Shown piece by piece: positions 27,069 to 34,936 of a stretch of 64,000 bases of DNA. This DNA is from Archaeoglobaceae archaeon. Its GTDB lineage: Archaea; Halobacteriota; Archaeoglobi; Archaeoglobales; Archaeoglobaceae. The stretch is taken from assembly GCA_025057895.1 (NCBI GenBank), contig JANXEF010000003.1, positions 1 through 64,000 on the forward strand. Reading direction: 5' to 3'. Below the pieces are notes generated by a model that was not told where the DNA came from, made no database searches, and saw nothing but the letters and a program-made list of their open reading frames with translations. The translations under genes and the position numbers were made by a program. Numbering within the stretch: position 1 is the stretch's first letter; the number at the start of each line of letters is the position of its first letter.

Positions 27069-27584
27069 ATGGTGAGGAGAGCGAAACTCATAAATGACAT
27101 CGTAGAACTGATACCCATATTTCAACTTTTATCAACAGAGACGCACAGAAAAGTTTACTCTGCGTTGCTAGATGGATGGTTAACGCTCGATGAACTCAAG
27201 AGTAGATTCGGAGACAATTTCGAAGAGACTTTGAAGATCCTTAAACATGCTGGAATGCTGGAAATAAAGTGGCGAATGCCATCTGATCCAGGTGGAAAAC
27301 CTGAGAAGGAGTACCATGTAAGCTATACTCACATTTCAGCGAATTTCTACGTTTCGCTCAAAGATTTCAACAGAATTCTCGAGATCGTCTTTATGCCTGA
27401 TGATGAAGTTGAAAAATTCGTAGAAAAAATAATAAGAGAAGTTGAGATGGGTAGAAATTCTGTCGGACACATAATAAAGGTTTTGAACTATGACCCCCTG
27501 TTCGTAAGGGCTGTTGTAAAAAGAACGCTGAAACTCAATCTCAAAGGTCAACTGATCGAGTTGGCTAAAGATGAAGAGATATAG
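27069..27584 (+). CDS. ArsR-like winged-helix regulator
   Basis: 171 aa. LIPIFQLLSTETHRKVYSAL, then WLTLDELKSRFGDNFEETLK and ILKHAGMLEIKWRM form an ArsR-type winged helix (about 10-75); a PDPGGKPEKEYHVSYTHI-like beta segment and a helical C-terminal domain (about 110-171) follow. A TATATAA element at 27022-27028 lies about 44 nt upstream. It overlaps the DUF504 gene by 14 bp. Ligand and targets unknown. Confidence 0.8.
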   Translation: MVRRAKLINDIVELIPIFQLLSTETHRKVYSALLDGWLTLDELKSRFGDNFEETLKILKHAGMLEIKWRMPSDPGGKPEKEYHVSYTHISANFYVSLKDFNRILEIVFMPDDEVEKFVEKIIREVEMGRNSVGHIIKVLNYDPLFVRAVVKRTLKLNLKGQLIELAKDEEI

Positions 27585-27807
27585 TGCTAGAGAGACGTTG
27601 AACAAATTGAGATGGCATCCACAATATGATTTTTCGAAAGTGGTGATCATTTATATCGACAGATTTGAGGGAAACAAAGAAATCAGGGCTGAGAATATCG
27701 AAAGCATAGGACATAAGTTTCTCTATCTAAAAGATGGAAAAGTAATTCCACAACATAGAATAGTAGAGATAAGATATGGAGGAAATTCAGTATGGAAAAA
27801 GTCGTGA
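27571..27807 (+). CDS. DUF504 family protein (MJ1316-type RNA-end domain)
   Basis: 78 aa. TLNKLRWHPQYDFSKVVIIY, ESIGHKFLYL and GKVIPQHRIVEIRY match DUF504, predicted to recognise RNA 2',3'-cyclic ends or related RNA termini. Nested between the regulator and the BtpA gene with overlaps of 14 and 16 bp. Confidence 0.85.
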   Translation: MKRYSARETLNKLRWHPQYDFSKVVIIYIDRFEGNKEIRAENIESIGHKFLYLKDGKVIPQHRIVEIRYGGNSVWKKS

Positions 27808-28529
27808 TCTGCGTATTGCACTTGAAACCTCTACCCGGAGCACCAATGTATGAGAGCTTCGACTTTGTGCTCGAAAGAGCGTTGGAAGATGCTAGAGCAA
27901 TAGAAGAGGGGGGAGCAGATGCACTTATAGTTGAAAATTTTGGAGATAAACCTTTTCTACTAGAAGTTGGCAAGGAAACAATTGCGAGTATAAGCATAAT
28001 CGCGTGGGAGATTAGAAAAGAGGTTGGAATTGGACTTGGGATCAACATTTTAAGAAACGATGCAATTTCAGCACTTGCAATTGCAAAAGCAGTAAATGCT
28101 GATTTTGTTAGAGTAAACCAGTTCTTTTTCCCAGCTCTTTCTCCAGAAGGACTACTCTTGGGAAACTCAGGAGAAATAATGAGATATAGAAAGATGATCG
28201 ATTGCAGAGCTATGATCTTTGCTGATTTAAAAGTCAAACACGCAGTTCATTTTGCAGACTTTGAGGATTACCTTTTAAACGCCGAGAGATGTCTTGCAGA
28301 TGCTTTTATAATAACTGGGAAAGCAACAGGACTTGAGATCGATATCAAAAAACTAAAAATGGCGAGAAAAATTGCTCCGATACTCGCTGGTAGTGGGGTT
28401 AACGCGGAAAACGTAGATAAAATTGCTAAACACTGTGATGGTATCATAGTGGGGAGCTATATAAAAGAGCGGGGAAGAATAAGTTTAGAAAGAGTTAAAA
28501 AAATAGTTAAAGCTGTAAAAAAGAGTTAA
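27792..28529 (+). CDS. BtpA/SgcQ family TIM-barrel protein
   Basis: 245 aa. VLHLKPLPGAPMYE at the N-terminus, EGGADALIVENFGDKPF, NADFVRVNQFF, VKHAVHF and GSGVNAENV match the BtpA family. The family name comes from photosystem I biogenesis in cyanobacteria, but the archaeal members have an unknown, probably enzymatic, role. Start overlaps the DUF504 gene by 16 bp; its stop overlaps moaA by 4 bp. Confidence 0.85.
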   Translation: MEKVVICVLHLKPLPGAPMYESFDFVLERALEDARAIEEGGADALIVENFGDKPFLLEVGKETIASISIIAWEIRKEVGIGLGINILRNDAISALAIAKAVNADFVRVNQFFFPALSPEGLLLGNSGEIMRYRKMIDCRAMIFADLKVKHAVHFADFEDYLLNAERCLADAFIITGKATGLEIDIKKLKMARKIAPILAGSGVNAENVDKIAKHCDGIIVGSYIKERGRISLERVKKIVKAVKKS

Positions 28530-29413
28530 GTGAAGAATGGTCTTCTGAGCTTGATAACTTTCAATATTGTATCCTTTAACTTTTCTCCATGCAAATTTGA
28601 TATATCAACTTTTTCGTCGCTCATCAAGCAGAGCTTTATCTTCCCATCTGAGGTTATTCTTATGCGATTGCAGTGTCGACAAAAATCGCTGTTGTCGAGG
28701 GGCTTTACTATTTCCACTATACCAAGTGGTGTTAGAAACTGCTTCCTTCTATGCATATCTCTTATCTTTATTGCCCTAGAAATTGTGCTCAACTGCTTTT
28801 CAAAAAATTCTGGACTTATATATAGATCTTTTGTATTTGAATTTGGAATCAGTTCTATCAGCTGTAGTATAACCCTTGTACTTTCTTTGTTAAACGAGTT
28901 TGCAAACTTCAACATTTCGAAGATTTCTTCATCGTTTATTCCCTTCATCAAAACCATGTTCAGCTTTACTGGGGTAAGCTTTGCATTTATTGCGCTTATT
29001 AGTCCTTCGATCACAGAATCAAGATTTCCACCTCCTGTAACATACTTGAACTTCTCATAGTTAAGCGTATCGAGGCTTATGTTCACTCTGTCTAGTCCAC
29101 TTTCTTCCAACTCCTCAGCTTTATCACTGAGAAGCATTCCGTTGGTTGTCAAAGATATCTCATCGAAATCTGGCATCATAGCGATTATGTCGCATATATC
29201 TTCTCTCAACAATGGCTCGCCACCTGTGATCTTGAGTTTTTTAACACCTAGTCTGTAAAAGGCATTCGCAATCTCAGCAATTCTTTCAGCATCCATCTCC
29301 TTTTCGAAATCCTTTTCACCCTCTCTGTGGCAATATATGCAGTTCAAATTACATCTCTGCGTAACTGTAATACGGAGATTTGTCACAACTCTTCCATAAA
29401 GATCTCTGAGCAT
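28526..29413 (-). CDS. moaA: GTP 3',8-cyclase (molybdopterin biosynthesis)
   Basis: 295 aa radical SAM enzyme. CNLNCIYCHREGE (first 4Fe-4S cluster, about residues 21-28), ITGGEPLLR, ISLDTL and the C-terminal cluster CRHCNRIRIT...KLC are all present, so the first step of molybdopterin synthesis is intact. The start overlaps the end of mobA by 31 bp. Confidence 0.93.
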   Translation of the reverse strand: MLRDLYGRVVTNLRITVTQRCNLNCIYCHREGEKDFEKEMDAERIAEIANAFYRLGVKKLKITGGEPLLREDICDIIAMMPDFDEISLTTNGMLLSDKAEELEESGLDRVNISLDTLNYEKFKYVTGGGNLDSVIEGLISAINAKLTPVKLNMVLMKGINDEEIFEMLKFANSFNKESTRVILQLIELIPNSNTKDLYISPEFFEKQLSTISRAIKIRDMHRRKQFLTPLGIVEIVKPLDNSDFCRHCNRIRITSDGKIKLCLMSDEKVDISNLHGEKLKDTILKVIKLRRPFFT

Positions 29414-29985
29414 AGTTCTTCAGCCTTTTTTGCATCATCTTCTGTATTTATGTTGAAAAAGGAAATCAGATGTTTATCAAACTTTCTCAGTTCATCGACA
29501 GGAAGATAGATAGTTTTCAATCTGCTTAAAGGGATCATAATCTTCTTATTCCCTTTTTTTATCGAATTTTCTATCTCCAAAAGAGCTCTTTCTGAATAGA
29601 AGGCAAGTAAAGGTTCTACAAACTCGTGCTTTGGAATAAGCGCATCGCAATCCATTTCCAAACCCTTATCAAATAGAAACTTAAGAACTCTTTTTTTAGC
29701 AAAAGGCATGTCTATTGCGATGACTACTGTACTTCCATTATGTTTTAAAGCACTATGGATTCCTGCAATCGCTCCAAAGTCACGATAAAAATCACAAACA
29801 AATTTAAATCCAAATTCCTCACCATACCTTTTCGCTTGCGATTCGTCTCTACAAACAAAAATTGGTTCATAATCTGCAAACTTTTCAATAGCAATTTCGA
29901 TGAGCCTCTTTCCACATATCCTAACTTCTGTCTTCTCTATTCCAATCCTTCTCCCTTTTCCACCTATAAGGATGGCGAGTTTCAC
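29383..29985 (-). CDS. mobA: Molybdenum cofactor guanylyltransferase (MobA-like)
   Basis: 200 aa nucleotidyltransferase. LIGGKGRRIGIEKTEV is the L-x-G-G-x-G-x-R-x-G-x-x-K loop and IDMPFAK the metal-binding segment. It adds GMP to molybdopterin, as expected for tungsto- or molybdoenzymes of the DMSO-reductase family. Starts at GTG 29985 with a TATA-like octamer about 26 nt upstream, no Shine-Dalgarno. Operon with moaA. Confidence 0.88.
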   Translation of the reverse strand: MKLAILIGGKGRRIGIEKTEVRICGKRLIEIAIEKFADYEPIFVCRDESQAKRYGEEFGFKFVCDFYRDFGAIAGIHSALKHNGSTVVIAIDMPFAKKRVLKFLFDKGLEMDCDALIPKHEFVEPLLAFYSERALLEIENSIKKGNKKIMIPLSRLKTIYLPVDELRKFDKHLISFFNINTEDDAKKAEELCSEIFMEEL

Positions 29986-30007
29986 AGATGGAGATGGATT
30001 AGTTATC

Positions 30008-30015
30008 TATTTATT
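30008..30015. promoter_or_regulatory. Possible shared TATA element of mobA and mfnA
   Basis: TATTTATT on plus, AATAAATA on minus. Its centre is 25.5 nt from the mfnA ATG and 26.5 nt from the mobA GTG, and no other TATA-like sequence fits in the 51-bp spacer. One element may serve both divergent leaderless genes. Confidence 0.45.
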
Positions 30016-30036
30016 ACCTTTTTTCGAGAAGAGCAC

Positions 30037-31137
30037 ATGAATGTCTTAGAAGAGCTCAAGAAATTTAGAGAAATGGATATCCCATATTCTAGAGTTCTGA
30101 GTTCAATGTGCACAGTTTCGCATGAAATAGCGATTAAAGCTCATCAACTATTCATAAACACGAATCTCGGTGATCCTGGGATATTTCCAGGAACAGTTGA
30201 GCTTGAGAAAAGATTGATAGAAATGATTGGTGAACTGCTTCATTGTAAAACACCTTTTGGCTACATATGCTCCGGAGGCACTGAAGCAAATATCCAGGGA
30301 ATCAGGAGTGCAAGAAACATAAAAACAAAAAATAAACCAAACATTGTAATCCCAAAGACTGCACACTTCTCATTTGAAAAGATCTGCGATATTTTGAGAA
30401 TTGAAGTGAGAAGGGCTGATGTTGACGAATCCTACAAGGTAGAAGTTGGTGAAGTGGAGAGTCTAATCGATGAGAACACAGTAGCTATAGTTGGGATTGC
30501 CGGTACAACTGAGCTTGGACAAATAGATCCAATTGTAGAGCTTTCAAAGCTTGCTGAGGAAAAAGATATTCCTTTACACATAGATGCTGCCTTTGGTGGG
30601 CTCGTGATTCCATTCATGGACAAGCCTTATCCTTTCGATTTCATAAATAAGGGTGTAACCTCGATAACAATCGATCCACACAAGATGGGAATGGCAACGA
30701 TCCCTGCAGGAGGAATAGTGTTCAGAGATGAGAAATTCTTGAAATCTCTTGAGGTAGAAACACCTTATCTGACCTCGAGAATGCAGTTTACACTCACAGG
30801 AACCCGTCCAGGAACAGGAGTTGCATCAGCTTACGCCGTACTGAGAGCTTTAGGCTTTTCTGGTATGAGAGAGATCGTTAAGCAATGCTTGAAAAACACG
30901 AAAATTCTAGTTGAAGAAATGTCCCAGCTAGGCTTTGAACCTGTTATAAAACCTGTAATGAATGTCGTAGCTTTCAGAAGTGAGAATGCAGAGGATTTAA
31001 AGAGTGAACTCTATCGGAGAAGATGGGTTATATCGACAATCAGAAATCCCAAGGCTATGAGATTCGTTATAATGCCACATGTAACAGAAGAAGTCATAAA
31101 ATACTTCATCTCTGAGTTGAAAGAGGTGATGAAATGA
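30037..31137 (+). CDS. mfnA: L-tyrosine/L-aspartate decarboxylase MfnA
   Basis: 366 aa PLP enzyme of the glutamate-decarboxylase type. GDPGIFPGT, YICSGGTEANIQ, HIDAAFGGLVIPF and the PLP lysine in TIDPHKMGMATIP are present. MfnA makes tyramine for methanofuran, and possibly beta-alanine for CoA. The ATG 30037 is used; the frame is open further upstream, but that would overlap mobA. Likely leaderless. Followed by a 49-aa gene, hisC and others with ATGA couplings. Confidence 0.92.
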   Translation: MNVLEELKKFREMDIPYSRVLSSMCTVSHEIAIKAHQLFINTNLGDPGIFPGTVELEKRLIEMIGELLHCKTPFGYICSGGTEANIQGIRSARNIKTKNKPNIVIPKTAHFSFEKICDILRIEVRRADVDESYKVEVGEVESLIDENTVAIVGIAGTTELGQIDPIVELSKLAEEKDIPLHIDAAFGGLVIPFMDKPYPFDFINKGVTSITIDPHKMGMATIPAGGIVFRDEKFLKSLEVETPYLTSRMQFTLTGTRPGTGVASAYAVLRALGFSGMREIVKQCLKNTKILVEEMSQLGFEPVIKPVMNVVAFRSENAEDLKSELYRRRWVISTIRNPKAMRFVIMPHVTEEVIKYFISELKEVMK

Positions 31138-31283
31138 AAGCAAGACTCTTTGTAGATGGTATCGAAATCGAGATGAATCCATTTGTAACGATGATGATTG
31201 CAAAAGTTATAGAAGCAATGGCAACATCGCTTAAAGGCGTCGATGAAAAATGGAGACACATCGAAGTAGAAGTGATTAGATGA
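31134..31283 (+). CDS. Small conserved-type protein, unknown
   Basis: 49 aa: MKARLFVDGIEIEMNPFVTM, then MIAKVIEAMATSLKGVDEK and an acidic beta strand (HIEVEVIR). It overlaps mfnA by 4 bp at its start and hisC by 4 bp at its end, both ATGA, so it is clearly translated within this operon. The beta-helix-beta pattern suggests a small folded domain; I think similar short proteins occur in other Euryarchaeota, but I cannot name the family. Confidence 0.7.
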   Translation: MKARLFVDGIEIEMNPFVTMMIAKVIEAMATSLKGVDEKWRHIEVEVIR

Positions 31284-32305
31284 GAAAGTGTTCTATTTTT
31301 GAGGACTACATTGCTGGAAAGAGCATTGAAGAAGTCAAAGATAAATACAGACTCGATAAAATAGTGAAACTCGCATCCAATGAGAACGCATATGGAGCAA
31401 GCCCAAAGGCTCTAGAGGTTCTTCGTAATTTTGAGGATCTTCATCGCTATCCAAATCCAGAATACAGAGAGCTGAGAGAAAAGATCTGCGAATACACTGG
31501 ATGGGAAATGCAAAGGATAGTTGTCGGTGCAGGAATAGATGGAATTCTTGAAACTCTCTTCAAGATGCTCATAGATGAAGGTGACGAAGTTGTAATTCCA
31601 GTACCAACATTTCAATATTATCGAATACTCGCAAGGCTTCATTGTGCAAAAGAAGTTCTTGTTGAAAGGGAAGAGGATTTCCAGATTGGTGAAAATATAT
31701 TTGAGTTCCTAAATGAAAAGACTAAACTTGTGATAATACCATTTCCAAACAATCCCACAGGCAATTTAGAGAAGAAGAACCTAATTGAAGAAATAATAAA
31801 CTCAACTAGAGCTATAGTTTTCATCGACGAAGCTTATATAGAATTCTCGAATTCAAAAATTGAAATAGATGCAGACAATCTCATATTTGCAAGAACGATG
31901 TCAAAAGCATTCGGACTTGCTAATCTCCGCATAGGTTATGCAAGACTTCCAAAATGGCTTATTAGTCATTTTAGAGCTGCTTCCACACCTTTCCCGATTT
32001 CCACAGTTGCAGAAAAGTGTGCAATAGCCTCACTGGATGATGTTGATTGGATGAGAAAATGCGTGGAAAAGATAAAGGAGGAGAGAGAGAAGATATTTTT
32101 TGAACTTCAAAATATCGTGAGACCTTATCCTTCCCAAGCGAATTTCATATTCTTCAAGGCAAGAGAGAATGTTGCGGAAGACTTGTTGATGAAAGGTGTG
32201 ATAATAAGAGATTGTAAGAGCTTTGGTGTTTCGGGCTATAGAGTAACTGTAGGAAAACCAGAAGAAAATGAATTTTTCCTTGAAAAGCTTAAAGAAGTTC
32301 TATGA
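31280..32305 (+). CDS. hisC: Histidinol-phosphate aminotransferase
   Basis: 341 aa class I/II aminotransferase. KLASNENAYGASPKA, PFPNNPTGN, FIDEAYIEF, TMSKAFGLANLRIGY (PLP lysine) and GYRVTVG match HisC. The other his genes are not in the window, so a related aromatic or threonine-phosphate specificity remains possible, but motifs favour histidine synthesis. Linked by 4-bp overlaps to the 49-aa gene and the AK6-like kinase. Confidence 0.88.
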   Translation: MRKCSIFEDYIAGKSIEEVKDKYRLDKIVKLASNENAYGASPKALEVLRNFEDLHRYPNPEYRELREKICEYTGWEMQRIVVGAGIDGILETLFKMLIDEGDEVVIPVPTFQYYRILARLHCAKEVLVEREEDFQIGENIFEFLNEKTKLVIIPFPNNPTGNLEKKNLIEEIINSTRAIVFIDEAYIEFSNSKIEIDADNLIFARTMSKAFGLANLRIGYARLPKWLISHFRAASTPFPISTVAEKCAIASLDDVDWMRKCVEKIKEEREKIFFELQNIVRPYPSQANFIFFKARENVAEDLLMKGVIIRDCKSFGVSGYRVTVGKPEENEFFLEKLKEVL

Positions 32306-32823
32306 TAGCTTTAACTGGAACTCCAGGTTGTGGAAAAACGAGTGTTGCAGAAGAGTTGAAGAGGAGAGGTTATAGAGTTATTTCTCTCAAGGAATTTGCG
32401 GAAATACATGGGTGTGCTAAAAAATTTGGAGAGGAAATAATAGTTGATTTGGAAAAACTTTCTAGACATAGCTTTAACGGAATCATCGAAGGACATCTAT
32501 CGCATTTGCTAAAACCCAAGATCTCGATAGTTCTACGATGCAATCCGCTTTTAATAAAGAAAAGACTGATGGAAAGGGGTTGGAGTTACGAGAAAATCAT
32601 GGAAAACGTAGAGGCAGAACTAATAGATCTAATACTCGTAGAAGCTATGCAGAACTCCGAAAAGGTATATGAGATCGATACGAGTGATATGACAATCCCT
32701 GAAATTGCAGATGCAATTGAAAAAATCCTAAAGGGTGAAGAAGGTTTCGAACCTGGAAAGGTTGACTGGATATCAAAGCTTGAAGACAAAATAGAGGAAG
32801 TGACGAGATATGGAGGGATTTAA
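32302..32823 (+). CDS. Adenylate kinase-like NTPase of the AK6/Fap7 family
   Basis: 173 aa. Walker [15 protein letters not shown] at residue 5, an NMP-binding region, IIEGHLSH and [17 protein letters not shown] typical of AK6/Fap7, which works in small-subunit rRNA maturation (with uS11) and has adenylate-kinase activity. A C-terminal tail of about 25 residues ([20 protein letters not shown]-like) extends beyond the core. Overlaps hisC by 4 bp and ahcY by 14 bp. Confidence 0.88.
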   Translation: MIALTGTPGCGKTSVAEELKRRGYRVISLKEFAEIHGCAKKFGEEIIVDLEKLSRHSFNGIIEGHLSHLLKPKISIVLRCNPLLIKKRLMERGWSYEKIMENVEAELIDLILVEAMQNSEKVYEIDTSDMTIPEIADAIEKILKGEEGFEPGKVDWISKLEDKIEEVTRYGGI

Positions 32824-34015
32824 CAAAATCTCTTGGGCAGAAAGACACATGAAAGTTCTTGAAAATATAAGAGAAGAAATGGAAAAAGATAGACCATTAG
32901 AGGGGCTTAGAATTGGAATGGCATTACATGTTGAAGCAAAAACAGCAGTTCTTGTCAAAACTCTAATTTCTGCAGGGGCGGAAATTGCAATTACAGCTTG
33001 CAATCCAATGAGCACTCAAGACGATATAAGTGAAGCTCTAAGAAGTATTGGAGTGAAGTGCTTCGCGAGACGTGGGATGAGTGTAGATGAATACTATAAA
33101 GCAATTCGTAAAGTTGCAGACTTTAAACCAGACATCGTAATAGATGATGGTGCTGATTTGATCTTTGAATTGCACAAGAGAGGACAGAGAATTAGAGGGG
33201 CAAGTGAAGAAACGACTACTGGGGTCTTAAGATTGAAAGCAATGGAAAGAGAAGGAGTTCTTTTATTTCCTGTAATAGCTGTCAACGATGCTCTAACAAA
33301 ATTTCTATTCGATAACCGGTATGGCACTGGACAATCGACAATTGATGGAATAATGAGAGCCACAAATATGCTCCTCGCGGGGAAAAAAGTGGTTGTAGCT
33401 GGTTATGGTTGGTGTGGTAGAGGAATCGCGATGCGTTGTAAAGGAATGGGGGCGAACGTGATAGTGACAGAAGTAGATGAGATTCGTGCTCTCGAAGCTT
33501 TGATGGATGGTTTTGAAGTTATGCCCATGAGCAAAGCATGTGAGATCGGAGAAATATTCATAACCGCTACTGGCAACAGAGATGTGATAAGAGAAGAACA
33601 CATGAGAAAGATGAAAGATGGTGTAATCTTGGCAAATGCTGGACACTTCAACGTTGAAGTTAGCGTATCTACACTAGAAAAAATGGCAAAGAGCGTGAAA
33701 GAAATTAGAAGTAATATTAAAGAATATGATCTTGGAGGAAAAAAACTTTATTTACTTGCAGATGGTAGACTAGTGAATCTCGTAGCCGGTGATGGTCATC
33801 CGATCGAGGTTATGGATATGAGTTTCTCAAATCAAGCTTTAGCAGTTCGTTACATTGCGGAAAACTGGAAGGAACTTGATAACAGAGTCTATAGACTACC
33901 AGAGGAACTTGATAGAAAAGTTGCAAGATTAAAACTTAAAACGCTCGGGATTGAGATAGACAAGCTTACTGAAGAACAGATCCACTATATTTCCGATTGG
34001 AGATGTGGAACATGA
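32810..34015 (+). CDS. ahcY: Adenosylhomocysteinase (or S-inosylhomocysteine hydrolase)
   Basis: 401 aa NAD-dependent hydrolase. [53 protein letters not shown], the NAD loop [21 protein letters not shown] and [13 protein letters not shown] are all present. It regenerates homocysteine from S-adenosylhomocysteine. In some methanogens the homologue prefers S-inosylhomocysteine; the MTA-phosphorylase-like protein in this window raises the same question here. Confidence 0.93.
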   Translation: MEGFNKISWAERHMKVLENIREEMEKDRPLEGLRIGMALHVEAKTAVLVKTLISAGAEIAITACNPMSTQDDISEALRSIGVKCFARRGMSVDEYYKAIRKVADFKPDIVIDDGADLIFELHKRGQRIRGASEETTTGVLRLKAMEREGVLLFPVIAVNDALTKFLFDNRYGTGQSTIDGIMRATNMLLAGKKVVVAGYGWCGRGIAMRCKGMGANVIVTEVDEIRALEALMDGFEVMPMSKACEIGEIFITATGNRDVIREEHMRKMKDGVILANAGHFNVEVSVSTLEKMAKSVKEIRSNIKEYDLGGKKLYLLADGRLVNLVAGDGHPIEVMDMSFSNQALAVRYIAENWKELDNRVYRLPEELDRKVARLKLKTLGIEIDKLTEEQIHYISDWRCGT

Positions 34016-34425
34016 TGTGGAGCTATAGAGCTATCAAGAATCCAGTAGCAAGAAAAAAATGGCTTTCTTTTATCTCTTTTTTGATTTTGTTTGGATTTAT
34101 ATACTCGATCTATCGTATTTTAATTGGAGAAAATGTAATCAAGATCTTTCTCATCTTCACAATTTTTTCTCTTTTCATTTTCCTATACGCCATTATTTCT
34201 CTTGGAAAACCTCGTTTTTATCTCATGGACGATGATTCTATAATTTACAAGCCCTTCAAAACGAGATTTAGTAAAATAAGCGGATACAGCATTGACGAGA
34301 AAAATTTGAGAATAAAACTAGAGTTGAAGAGTTTAAATATCTTCAGCGTAAAAACACTATACTTTGAAAAGCCTGAAGATTTGCAAAATGCTGAAAAATG
34401 GTTAAAAAAGAGATTGAGACGTTGA
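34012..34425 (+). CDS. Two-TM membrane protein, unknown
   Basis: 137 aa. Two transmembrane helices (about 15-35 and 45-70) followed by a soluble C-terminal domain of alternating strands ([18 protein letters not shown], then [16 protein letters not shown]), compatible with a PH-like (DUF304/bPH2-type) domain. I take ATG 34012, which overlaps the ahcY stop by ATGA; an in-frame TTG at 33997 is also possible. Last gene of the mfnA-to-ahcY operon. Confidence 0.7.
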   Translation: MMWSYRAIKNPVARKKWLSFISFLILFGFIYSIYRILIGENVIKIFLIFTIFSLFIFLYAIISLGKPRFYLMDDDSIIYKPFKTRFSKISGYSIDEKNLRIKLELKSLNIFSVKTLYFEKPEDLQNAEKWLKKRLRR

Positions 34426-34541
34426 TTTTTAAATCAAATCTATCTGGTGCAACAAGAATAAAAAAGGCTCCATATTTAATCAGATGTGAACCGATTAAAA
34501 AACAATAGAAAAATAAAAACACAGATTTTGAATTGGTATAA

Positions 34542-34613
34542 GCCGCCGGCGGGGTTTGAACCCGCGACCTGGTGATTACAAGTCACCCGCTCTTCCAGCT
34601 AAGCCACGGCGGC
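34542..34613 (-). tRNA. tRNA-Thr (UGU)
   Basis: 72 nt, complete cloverleaf: 7-bp acceptor GCCGCCG/CGGCGGC, D arm GCTTAGCTGGAAGAGC, anticodon stem GGTGA/TCACC with loop CTTGTAA (anticodon TGT) and T arm GCGGG-TTCAAAC-CCCGC. No intron and no encoded CCA. Confidence 0.96.
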
Positions 34614-34687
34614 ATTCTAGTTTTTAGACCCTTTTCCTACATTTTGTTTTAATTTTTGTTTGCGTTTAAAAGATTTAAGCGAAAGTT

Positions 34688-34694
34688 TTTTATA
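34688..34694 (+). promoter_or_regulatory. TATA box of feoAB
   Basis: TTTTATA immediately upstream of the operator, about 26 nt before ATG 34718, predicting a transcription start at the feoA start codon. Confidence 0.55.
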
Positions 34695-34702
34695 CATGAA
34701 GT

Positions 34703-34718
34703 TTTAGGTTAACCTAAA
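34703..34718 (+). promoter_or_regulatory. MDR/DtxR-type metal-responsive operator of feoAB
   Basis: TTTAGGTTAACCTAAA, a perfect 16-bp palindrome, ends on the A of the feoA start codon. It closely resembles DtxR/IdeR boxes (TTAGGTTAGCCTAACCTAA) and the sites recognised by the A. fulgidus metal-dependent repressor MDR1. Placed over the predicted transcription start, downstream of the TATA box, it would allow Fe-dependent repression by blocking RNA polymerase recruitment, as known for MDR1. Confidence 0.75.
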
Positions 34719-34936
34719 TGATTCCACTCAGTCTTGCACATGGAAAAGTTAAAATAAAAGAGATCAAAGGAAATGGAGATTTTGTAAAGAGACTAGCAGA
34801 CATGGGATTAACTACTGGACAAATCTTAGAAATCGTGACAAATGGGCCCCCAGTGATTGTGCGTATAAGAGATTCAGAAATTGCTCTTGGACATGGGATA
34901 GCGAAAAGAGTCTTCGTAGAGGTAATAGATGTATAA
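34718..34936 (+). CDS. feoA: Ferrous iron transport protein A
   Basis: 72 aa SH3-like protein. IPLSLAHGKVKIKEI, VKRLADMGLTTGQILEIV, PPVIVRIRDSEIALGHGIAK match FeoA. It assists FeoB in Fe(II) uptake. The start codon overlaps the metal-responsive operator, and the end overlaps feoB by 8 bp. Confidence 0.93.
   Translation: MIPLSLAHGKVKIKEIKGNGDFVKRLADMGLTTGQILEIVTNGPPVIVRIRDSEIALGHGIAKRVFVEVIDV

Noticed and set aside
29755-30036. Upstream extension of the mfnA frame by 94 codons
   Set aside because: It lies entirely over mobA, and the family N-terminus and the promoter both point to ATG 30037.
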